Shown piece after piece: positions 17,900-24,245 of a DNA stretch of 56,134 nucleotides (within the stretch, counting starts at the first letter, position 1; each line of letters begins with the position of its first letter). Source of the stretch: Sphaerimonospora mesophila NBRC 14179 = JCM 3151 (GTDB lineage: Bacteria > Actinomycetota > Actinomycetes > Streptosporangiales > Streptosporangiaceae). The translations under genes were made by a program, and so were the position numbers. The notes under the pieces are model-generated. The model saw nothing but the letters and a program-made list of their open reading frames with translations, ran no database searches and was not told where the DNA came from. The stretch covers positions 1-56,134 of the forward strand of contig BCRI01000036.1 of NCBI GenBank assembly GCA_001552515.1. Reading direction: 5' to 3'.

Positions 17900-18169
17900 A
17901 TGACGATGTCCACCCTCATCACGATCATCGGCATGATCGGCGCCGTGGTGCTCCTGTGCGGCTACATGATGGTGTCGGCGCGGAAACTGTCCGGGGACGG
18001 GCTGCCGTACCAACTGCTCAACTTCGGCGGCGGGATCGCATTGATGATCAACAGTGCGTACCATTCGGCCTGGCCGTCCGCGATCCTCAACATGGTGTGG
18101 AGCGGGGTCGGGGTCATCACCATCGGCCGGGTCATGGCCGGGCGCGCGGCGAGGCGGCCCGGCCTGTGA
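17900..18169 (+). CDS. Small membrane protein, CBU_0592-like
   Basis: 89 residues with three hydrophobic segments (about 6-24, 40-58 and 62-80) and a short basic C-terminus. The pattern [25 protein letters not shown] matches a widespread family of small membrane proteins of unknown function. The ATG at 17900 has GAGGGAG six bases upstream. It probably shares a transcript with the preceding gene. Confidence 0.75.
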   Translation: MTMSTLITIIGMIGAVVLLCGYMMVSARKLSGDGLPYQLLNFGGGIALMINSAYHSAWPSAILNMVWSGVGVITIGRVMAGRAARRPGL

Positions 18170-18173
18170 TCGG

Positions 18174-18353
18174 TCAGTCCTCTTCCCACTCCCTGTCCTG
18201 CTCGGCCCAGGCCTTGTTGCGCTCCGCCGCCCGCTGCATGGCCTGGGCGGCGACCTCCTCCGACTCGTAGGGGCCGAGCCGGTCCTTGTTGGGGCAGCCC
18301 TTCTCCGGCTCGACCCGCATGTGCTTCAGGCAGAACCACCATTGATCGCTCAC
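18174..18353 (-). CDS. Small conserved actinobacterial protein (59 aa)
   Basis: A short frame running GTG to TGA encodes [19 protein letters not shown] and continues to an acidic end, [11 protein letters not shown]. The [11 protein letters not shown] and [11 protein letters not shown] parts look like a small protein I recall next to map or other housekeeping genes in actinomycetes; the two cysteines and a histidine could bind a metal. Function is unknown. It lies four bases after the stop of the convergent membrane-protein gene and its start is 42 nt from the start of the divergent map gene. Confidence 0.75.
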   Translation of the reverse strand: MSDQWWFCLKHMRVEPEKGCPNKDRLGPYESEEVAAQAMQRAAERNKAWAEQDREWEED

Positions 18354-18395
18354 GCCTTAATCGTGCCCCCTGGCGGCGCAACTAGACTTGTCGGC

Positions 18396-19244
18396 ATGAC
18401 GACGCTGCTCCGCCCTGGGCGCATCTCGCCCACCCGCAAGGTCCCCGCCCACATCGCCCGTCCGGAGTACGTGGGGAAGGCCGAACCGAAGCGAGGCGAC
18501 AGCGACGTCCAGACCGCCGAGACCATCGAGAAGATGCGGATCGCCGGGCGGATCGCCGGTCAGGCCCTGGAGGAGGTCGGCAGGCACGTCGCACCCGGCG
18601 TGACCACCGACGAGCTCGACCGGATCGGTCACGAGTTCCTCTGCGACCACGGCGCCTACCCCTCGACGCTGGGCTACCGCGGCTATCCGAAGTCGCTGTG
18701 CACCTCGATCAACGAGGTGATCTGCCATGGGATCCCGGACGACACCGTGCTGCGCGACGGCGACATCGTCAACGTGGACATCACCGCCTACATCGGCGGG
18801 GTGCACGGCGACACCGACGCGACCTTCCTCGTGGGCGAGGTCGACGAGGAGTCCCGGCTGCTGGTCGAGCGGACCCGCACGGCGATGATGCGGGCGATCA
18901 AGGCCGTCGCGCCAGGCCGGCAGCTCAACGTCGTCGGCCGGGTGATCGAGGCCTACGCCAAGCGTTTCGGCTACGGCGTGGTCCGCGACTTCACCGGCCA
19001 CGGCATCGGCGCCGCGTTCCACTCCGGGCTGATCGTCCCGCACTACGACGATCCCTCGCTGTCGGTGACCATGGTGCCGGGGATGACGTTCACGATCGAG
19101 CCGATGCTCACGCTGGGCACCATCGAATACGAGATCTGGCCCGATCAGTGGACGGCCGTGACCAAGGACCGCAAGCGCACCGCCCAGTTCGAGCACACGA
19201 TCCTGGTCACCGAGTCAGGCCACGAGATCCTCACGCTCCCCTGA
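18396..19244 (+). CDS. map: Methionine aminopeptidase, type I
   Basis: 282 residues; removes the initiator methionine from nascent proteins. The five metal ligands are visible: the two Asp in [20 protein letters not shown], His in [11 protein letters not shown], Glu in FTIEPML and Glu in [12 protein letters not shown]. The roughly 40-residue N-terminal extension ([14 protein letters not shown]) is the form seen in mycobacterial MapB. The ATG at 18396 follows TAGACT by seven bases, without a Shine-Dalgarno, so the mRNA is probably leaderless. The last 14 nt overlap the end of the convergent gene. Confidence 0.95.
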   Translation: MTTLLRPGRISPTRKVPAHIARPEYVGKAEPKRGDSDVQTAETIEKMRIAGRIAGQALEEVGRHVAPGVTTDELDRIGHEFLCDHGAYPSTLGYRGYPKSLCTSINEVICHGIPDDTVLRDGDIVNVDITAYIGGVHGDTDATFLVGEVDEESRLLVERTRTAMMRAIKAVAPGRQLNVVGRVIEAYAKRFGYGVVRDFTGHGIGAAFHSGLIVPHYDDPSLSVTMVPGMTFTIEPMLTLGTIEYEIWPDQWTAVTKDRKRTAQFEHTILVTESGHEILTLP

Positions 19245-19704
19245 CGGGGATCACCCCGGTGACCGTGGTGCCGCCACCGGGGACGCTGTTGATCGTCAGT
19301 CTGCCGCCGACCTCGGTGAACCTCGCGCGCATGGCGGCCAAACCGCGGCCGCCGTACCGCCCGGCCTGATCGATCACGAACCCGGCGCCATCGTCACTGA
19401 CGGTCATCCGCAGGCCGCTCGCGCCCACGGTGACGGCGATCGACACATGCGTGGCTCCGCTGTGCCGTTCCACGTTGGCCAGGGCCTCTACGAGGGTGTC
19501 GTACACGGCCCGGGCGAGATCGACGTCCACCGTCCGTCCGGGCAGGGCCCACACTTCGACCGTTATGCCGGACCTGTCCATCCAGTCGGAGAGATAGTCC
19601 TCCAGATCCTGGCTGAATCCCTCGCCTTCGCGTAGGCGAACTTCCTTGGACACCGTCGACCCTCCCGACCGGATGCGGGCCTCCAGGTCGTGTTCTGCGA
19701 ACAC
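19231..19704 (-). CDS. Orphan HATPase-domain protein (kinase-like, no phospho-acceptor)
   Basis: 157 residues that correspond to the C-terminal catalytic half of a NarL-type sensor kinase: [19 protein letters not shown] (N box), SDDGAGF (G1) and [17 protein letters not shown]. There is no His-containing dimerisation helix and no membrane segment, so it cannot autophosphorylate in the usual way. It may be a remnant or a soluble partner of another regulator. GTG 19704 follows TAATCT by six bases; an alternative GTG at 19653 has GGGAGG six bases upstream and would give 140 residues. Confidence 0.78.
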   Translation of the reverse strand: MFAEHDLEARIRSGGSTVSKEVRLREGEGFSQDLEDYLSDWMDRSGITVEVWALPGRTVDVDLARAVYDTLVEALANVERHSGATHVSIAVTVGASGLRMTVSDDGAGFVIDQAGRYGGRGLAAMRARFTEVGGRLTINSVPGGGTTVTGVIPVRGA

Positions 19705-19760
19705 TCCCTGAGATTACGTGATTCCCATTCTGGGGTAGTGCCACTCGGAGTGGCGGCGAC

Positions 19761-21758
19761 CTACTGCCCCGCTGCCGCGTCTCGCTTGTTCAGCTCGGCC
19801 AGGTAGTCGTTGTAGGCGTCGAGTTCCGCGTTACCGGTGCCGCCGGTCTTCGCTGCGATGGCGTCGGCCCGCCGGTCGGCCCGGCGAGCCGTGCGATCGT
19901 CCGCCCGCCACCACTGGACGCCGAGAGCCAGCAGCACGATCAGGGTCGGGATCTCGCCGAAGGCCCAGGCGATCGCCCCGCCGGTCGACTGGTCGGCCAG
20001 CGAGGACGCCCCCCAGGTGCGGCCGAGCTGATCGTAGTAGTCGGCGGCCAGAACGGTGCCCATGCTCATCACGGCGATCCCGAAGAACGCGTGGAACGGC
20101 ATCGTGACCATGAGCAGCAGCAGCCGCCCGAAGTGGGGCAGCTTGTTCGGCGCGGGATCGACGCCGATGATCACCCAGAAGAACAGGCAGCCGCTGAGCA
20201 GGAAGTGCACCATCATCGCGAGGTGCCCGATGTGCTCCTTCATCGCCGAGCTGAACAGCGGAGTGAAGTAGAGCGCGAACATGGACGCCACGAAGATCGC
20301 CGTCGCGATGGCGGGATGGGTGTAGAACTTCACGACCCGGCTGTGCAGGATCACCGTGAGCCACTCGCGCGGTCCCCGGTCGCCGCGCCGTACGGCCGGC
20401 TTGAGCGCGCGCAGCGCGAGCGTGACCGGCGCGCCGAGCACCAGGAAGATCGGAACCAGCATCGCGAGGATCATGTGCTCGGTCATGTGCACGCTGAACA
20501 GCACCGGCCCGTAGCGCGCCACCCCGCTCTGCGTGGTCAGCACCATGATCACGATGCCGATGAGCCAGCTCACCGTACGTCCCCACGGCCAGCGGTCACC
20601 CCGGCGCAGCAGGCGTACGACGCCCGCGCCGTACAGTCCGGTGAGCACGGCGGCGAGCGTGGCGAAGAACAGGTCGAACCACCACAGCGTCAGCAGGTTG
20701 CCCAGCGTCACCGGGGGCGGCACCAGGTAGCCGAGCAGCTGGAACGCGCGGTCCAGGGGCACGTCGACGGGCGGCGGCGGGGTGCGCGACAGCGTCACGG
20801 CGAGGCCGATCGTGACCGCCATCAGCAGGACCTCGCCGAGCGCGAGCTGCAGGAACGCGTTCGGCTTCCCGGACGTCAGCCGGGGCAGCGTCCTGGCGCG
20901 GTGGCGCCATCCCATGAACCCGAGCACGAAGAACGCGACCGTCTTGGCCACGAGGAGCAGGCCGTACGCCGAGGTGAACAGCGCACCGACCGATTCGAGC
21001 CGGGCGGCCGTTCCGGCGACGCCGGACACGCCCACGCCGATGAAGCACCATAACGCCATGCGGGAGAAGCGGTCGGCCGCGACGCCGAGGTGGCTCTGTC
21101 CGCGTAGTCCGTGCACGCACAGCACGCCCAGCCCGCCCACCCACAGCGCGAGGAACAGCACGTGGAACGCGACCGAGGTGATGGCGAGCCCGTGGTTGGG
21201 CGAGGAGGCCGAGTGACCGGTGAGCGGCGGCGGCAGGAGCGTGACCAGCGAGAACACCAGCAGCCCTGCGGCGGCGCCGGCGGTGATCGCACCCCGGGAG
21301 AACAGGGCGATGGCGACGGCGAACAGCACCACCAGCGTGAGCGCGACACCCTGCGAAGTCTGGCTCGCGTAGCTGGTCAGCATGGTGCCGTCGAGGATCT
21401 CGCCGACCGGCTGGCCGAAGGTGTCCGACGCGCCGAAGAGCAGCGCACCGGCCGCACCCGCCGCCCAGGCGAGCGCGGTCCACGACGCGGCCCTGACATA
21501 GGTCTGCGCGGCCTCGCCGAGCAGGCCCTTGTCACTGGGCAGGAAGGTCGCGGCGGCGGCCAGCAGCCCCACCGTCAGCACCCCGGAGACGTCCACGGTG
21601 AGCTTCGAGATGGGCAGCATCCACCGGGTGAACATGCCCTGGTCGGGCAGTCCGGGAATGATCCGCGGCGTGGCCGCGCCGCTGACGATCATCGCGATCG
21701 CCAGGGCGCCGGCCGCCGCGCACAGCGCGGCGACGGTCAGGCGCGCCGCCCGGTTCAC
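19761..21758 (-). CDS. CopD-CtaG fusion membrane protein
   Basis: 665 residues, highly hydrophobic. The N-terminal half is CopD-like copper-resistance/uptake protein (membrane histidines in TGHSASSPNHGLAITSVAFH, 20 residues). The C-terminal half is a cytochrome c oxidase assembly domain of the CtaG/caa3 type, with SVHMTEHMILAML, HIGHLAMMVHFLLSG and MPFHAFFGIAVMSMG. The fusion is common in actinobacteria and is thought to move copper toward the oxidase. The GTG at 21758 overlaps the copC stop by four bases (GTGA), so CopC and this protein are made together. Confidence 0.9.
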   Translation of the reverse strand: MNRAARLTVAALCAAAGALAIAMIVSGAATPRIIPGLPDQGMFTRWMLPISKLTVDVSGVLTVGLLAAAATFLPSDKGLLGEAAQTYVRAASWTALAWAAGAAGALLFGASDTFGQPVGEILDGTMLTSYASQTSQGVALTLVVLFAVAIALFSRGAITAGAAAGLLVFSLVTLLPPPLTGHSASSPNHGLAITSVAFHVLFLALWVGGLGVLCVHGLRGQSHLGVAADRFSRMALWCFIGVGVSGVAGTAARLESVGALFTSAYGLLLVAKTVAFFVLGFMGWRHRARTLPRLTSGKPNAFLQLALGEVLLMAVTIGLAVTLSRTPPPPVDVPLDRAFQLLGYLVPPPVTLGNLLTLWWFDLFFATLAAVLTGLYGAGVVRLLRRGDRWPWGRTVSWLIGIVIMVLTTQSGVARYGPVLFSVHMTEHMILAMLVPIFLVLGAPVTLALRALKPAVRRGDRGPREWLTVILHSRVVKFYTHPAIATAIFVASMFALYFTPLFSSAMKEHIGHLAMMVHFLLSGCLFFWVIIGVDPAPNKLPHFGRLLLLMVTMPFHAFFGIAVMSMGTVLAADYYDQLGRTWGASSLADQSTGGAIAWAFGEIPTLIVLLALGVQWWRADDRTARRADRRADAIAAKTGGTGNAELDAYNDYLAELNKRDAAAGQ

Positions 21759-22384
21759 GACTTCTTCCGCAGGCTGAGGTACAACCCGATGCCGACCCCG
21801 GCGATCCCGAAGACCACGGCCCAGGCCCAGCCGGGGATGCTCGCCTGGCCGTCCTGAGCCGCCGCCGTGTCCGTCGCGGCGGCGTCGCCGGAGCCGCCCT
21901 GGGAATCTCCGGCGGCCTGCCCGCCCTCGACCTCCTGGGAGCCGTCGGCCCCCGAAGACGCCTGAGAACCCGGAGTCGCCTGAGAACCCGGAGTGGCCTC
22001 GGTGGCCGGGGCGTCGGGTGAACCGACCACGGTGAAGGGGATCTCCCCCTCCACCGGGTGTCCGTCGGAGGAGACGACCCGCCAGGCGATCGTGTACGCG
22101 CCGGCGGGCACCGACGGCACGACCGCCTGGACGATCTTCGGCCCGTCGACCACGGGGGTGCCGCTCTCATACCGCTTGCCGCCCGGGCCCTGTACGACCA
22201 CGACGGGGAACCGCACAGACTCGGTGAACTCCAGGGTGACCTTGCTCAGGGTCTGGACCTGGGCGTTCTTCGCCGGATCGCTGCTCTTGAGTGAGGCGTG
22301 GGCCCGTGCCGGGAGGGCGAACACCACCCCCAGCATGAGCGTCACGATCAGTGCGGCGACGGAGGCGAACGAGTATTTTCTCAT
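21755..22384 (-). CDS. copC: Copper-binding protein CopC with C-terminal membrane anchor
   Basis: 209 residues. A signal peptide ends ALPARA, leaving a mature N-terminal His (HASLKSSDP), the first copper ligand; a second is in VSSDGHPVEGEIPF. The beta-barrel CopC domain covers about residues 29-122. A Gly/Ser/Ala/Gln linker with TPGSQATPGSQ repeats leads to a C-terminal helix (WAWAVVFGIAGVGIGLYL) that holds it in the membrane. It should bind periplasm-side copper and pass it to the coupled CopD-CtaG protein. The ATG has GAGGT just upstream. Confidence 0.92.
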   Translation of the reverse strand: MRKYSFASVAALIVTLMLGVVFALPARAHASLKSSDPAKNAQVQTLSKVTLEFTESVRFPVVVVQGPGGKRYESGTPVVDGPKIVQAVVPSVPAGAYTIAWRVVSSDGHPVEGEIPFTVVGSPDAPATEATPGSQATPGSQASSGADGSQEVEGGQAAGDSQGGSGDAAATDTAAAQDGQASIPGWAWAVVFGIAGVGIGLYLSLRKKS

Positions 22385-22394
22385 GGCACCTCTA

Positions 22395-22414
22395 GGCTAC
22401 CGAGCCGGGTAGCC
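22395..22414. promoter_or_regulatory. Inverted repeat over the copC -10 region
   Basis: A 7-bp perfect inverted repeat (GGCTACC, six bases, GGTAGCC) covers a -10-like TAGCCT that ends nine bases before the copC ATG on the minus strand. It could be an operator or, read as RNA, a weak terminator for the XRE gene upstream; there is no T-run. A related palindrome overlaps the -10 region of the gene ending at 32192. Confidence 0.4.
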
Positions 22415-22421
22415 GGTCGGA

Positions 22422-23720
22422 TCAGAGCCCCGCGCAGGCAAGCGCCCGGTGGTAGGCCTCGATGCTGCGGCCGCGATCGCCGACGCGATCGTGTATCTCC
22501 GCCACGGCCAGCCAGTTCTCGGCCGTCTTGCGCGTCTGCGGCACGTCCTCCAGCTTCCGCACGGCCGCGTTCAGCTCCGTGGTCGCGTCCTCGTCCTGAT
22601 GCCGCATCCAATGCGCCTGGCCGAGCACCAGGTGCGCGTCGGTGAGCACGGCCCGGTTCGTCCCCTCGGCCGCCAGGTCGAGCGCCGCCTGGGCGTGCTC
22701 GGCCGCCTCGTCCAGATGGCCGAGCGCCATCTCGGCGCGCGCGAGGTGGAGCAGCGTCAGCGGGACCTCCCCGCGCGAGGCAGCGGACTCCTTCACGCCG
22801 TGCAGCACCCGCACCAGCAGATCGCGGGCGGTGAGGGCCTCGTCCGGGCGCGCGCGGAGCAGGAGGGTGGCATAGGCGCCGCGGAGCCTGGCGAGGTTGC
22901 GCGGCTCACCGTTCTCCGACTGGATGGCCATCGCGCGTTCCATGAGAGGCATGGCCTCCTCATCGGCGCCGACCAGCTCGGCGGTCCGCGCGGCGTTCCA
23001 GCACGCGGCCACGATGGCGCGGGGCGTGCCGAGTTGCTCGGCCGCCGCCAGCAGCTCGGCGGCGAACTGCCTGGCGCGGAGCAGGTCTCCCCGCTCGTAG
23101 TAGACCGACAGAAGCGTCGAGCCGAGCTCGATCAGATCGTCGTTCCAGGAGGGCTGGGCGGACGCCAGCCCGAGCGTCTCCTCGCCGATCCGCACCGCCG
23201 TCGCGAAGTCGCCGGAGTTGCGATGGCAGCGGCACAGCGCCAGGGCGATCTGCGTGCGGCGTTCGGGCGACTGTCCCTCGGTGTCGACCTCGCGTAGCGT
23301 GTTCAGCACGGATATCGCCTCAGGCAGGTCCCCGCAGGCCTCGACGGCCAGTGCGTAGCCGTACCGCGCGTCCTGCCGCAGCGAGGCCAGACCCGCCAGG
23401 TTGTTGTCTTCGAGCAGCTCCGCGTATCGGCGCCTGGCCTCGGCGACCTCCCCGTTCTCCAGGGCGAGGCGGGCGAAGCGAAGCCCCAGCTCGAGGTCTT
23501 CCATCTGCTCGGCGGTGACCCCGTTGACCAGGAAGGTGAGCGAGCAGTCCAGCTTCTGGGCGAGCAGCTCCAGGACGGCGGGAGTCGGCGTCCGCTTCCC
23601 GCTCTCTATCAGGGAGACGTAGCTGTCGGACAACTCGGGATGAGCGAGCTGCGCCTGTGACAGACCCCGCTGCCGGCGGATCATCTTGATCCGCTCACCG
23701 ACCAAACCTTGACTGGTCAC
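22422..23720 (-). CDS. XRE-family regulator with C-terminal TPR domain
   Basis: 432 residues. Residues about 5-60 are a Cro/C1-type helix-turn-helix (ERIKMIRRQRGLSQAQLA, SDSYVSLIESGKRTPTPAVLELLA). The remainder is helical tetratricopeptide-like repeats (NGEVAEARRRYAELLEDNN, LGHLDEAAEHAQAALDLA, DRGRSIEAYHRAL), the architecture of RRNPP receptors that bind small imported peptides in Firmicutes. No signal peptide, so it acts in the cytosol. The GTG at 23720 has AGAGG five bases upstream; a longer frame to 23777 would run through the promoter. It is divergent from a 41-residue exported peptide gene 57 nt away. Confidence 0.88.
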   Translation of the reverse strand: MTSQGLVGERIKMIRRQRGLSQAQLAHPELSDSYVSLIESGKRTPTPAVLELLAQKLDCSLTFLVNGVTAEQMEDLELGLRFARLALENGEVAEARRRYAELLEDNNLAGLASLRQDARYGYALAVEACGDLPEAISVLNTLREVDTEGQSPERRTQIALALCRCHRNSGDFATAVRIGEETLGLASAQPSWNDDLIELGSTLLSVYYERGDLLRARQFAAELLAAAEQLGTPRAIVAACWNAARTAELVGADEEAMPLMERAMAIQSENGEPRNLARLRGAYATLLLRARPDEALTARDLLVRVLHGVKESAASRGEVPLTLLHLARAEMALGHLDEAAEHAQAALDLAAEGTNRAVLTDAHLVLGQAHWMRHQDEDATTELNAAVRKLEDVPQTRKTAENWLAVAEIHDRVGDRGRSIEAYHRALACAGL

Positions 23721-23777
23721 GTGCACCTCTAGAGAGAATATAGACCCGGCCATTGATCCGTCACGAAGGAGACCCAC
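23715..23777. promoter_or_regulatory. Back-to-back promoters of the XRE-TPR gene and the peptide gene
   Basis: Within 57 nt, TATAGA (23739-23744, plus strand) can serve as -10 for the peptide gene and TATATT (23742-23737, minus strand) for the regulator gene, so the two -10 boxes overlap. The 13-bp near-palindrome GGTCACGTGCACC (23715-23727) covers the expected -35 of the peptide promoter and the start codon of the regulator, a natural operator position. GTCACG also recurs at 23760-23765, the -35 position of the regulator promoter. Confidence 0.45.
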
Positions 23778-23903
23778 ATGCGCCGCCTTGCGTTACTCGT
23801 CCTGACCGCCCTGATGTCGGCCGGTCTGGTCGTTGCAGGCAATGTTACGGCCGCCAACGCCGCCACGCCATCGGTCAGCTACTTCAGCTACGACTGCTGC
23901 TGA
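23778..23903 (+). CDS. Small exported peptide precursor (41 aa)
   Basis: A perfect AAGGAG ribosome binding site (23766-23771) lies six bases before the ATG. The frame encodes MRRLALLVLTALMSAGLVVA followed by GNVTAANAATPSVSYFSYDCC minus nothing else, 41 residues in total. The first part is a Sec signal peptide with a positive start, hydrophobic core and an Ala-Asn-Ala cleavage site after residue 28. Cleavage would release ATPSVSYFSYDCC, 13 residues with three aromatic residues and two terminal cysteines. Leu6 is a rare TTA codon. No modification enzyme is nearby. The setting beside a TPR regulator suggests a signal peptide; this is an inference. Confidence 0.75.
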   Translation: MRRLALLVLTALMSAGLVVAGNVTAANAATPSVSYFSYDCC

Positions 23904-23935
23904 CGGCACAAGCCCCACAGGGGGCGTAAGAAGAC

Positions 23936-23993
23936 ACCCCGCTTCCATCGCTCAGCCGCTCCCCCATCGCGGCACGATCGAGGGAAGCGGGGT
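23936..23993 (+). terminator. Hairpin terminator after the peptide gene
   Basis: ACCCCGCTTCC (23936-23946) pairs with GGAAGCGGGGT (23983-23993), an 11-bp perfect stem. The loop has further pairing of ATCG (23947-23950) with CGAT and of CCGC with GCGG. It starts 33 nt after the peptide stop. No T-run follows, as is common for actinobacterial terminators. Confidence 0.6.
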
Positions 23994-24245
23994 CACCCGC
24001 CGCGCGTCGGCATCTACGGGGACCGTGCAGTCCATCCGGGTTTTTCCCGTATGATCACGTTTACTATGCCGGTTCGGCGCGGTCAGCTCGATGTCAAGGT
24101 CGACGTCACCGCGAATCTAGATGGGCCCTAGAGTTTCCGAACAGGGTAACTCTGCACCAATTGACGTTATCTCTATGGCAAGTACGACCATGGACACCCG
24201 CCCCTTACCGGGTGCCGCACACCTCATGTGGAGATCCGCAGGCGC
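23994..24245. other. Regulatory-looking gap before the SARP gene
   Basis: No convincing gene. It holds TATGAT (24050-24055) as a possible -10, a 17-bp inverted repeat TCTAG-n7-CTAGA (24116-24132), and TTGACG (24161-24166). Two tiny frames are open: 24066-24131 (21 codons, starting MPVRRGQLD) with no ribosome binding site, and 24190-24255 (21 codons, starting MDTRPLPGAA, one TTA codon), which overlaps the chosen SARP start and could be an upstream ORF. The region is less GC-rich than its surroundings, fitting a control region. Confidence 0.4.

Noticed and set aside
23793-23795. TTA codon as proof of bldA control of the peptide gene
   Set aside because: A TTA codon also occurs in the housekeeping gene nadE, so TTA is not restricted to developmental genes here.
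23778-23903. Ribosomally made modified peptide (RiPP) precursor
   Set aside because: The terminal Cys-Cys suggested it, but no lanthionine, radical SAM, YcaO or protease gene is near and the Sec signal with Ala-x-Ala site points to ordinary export.
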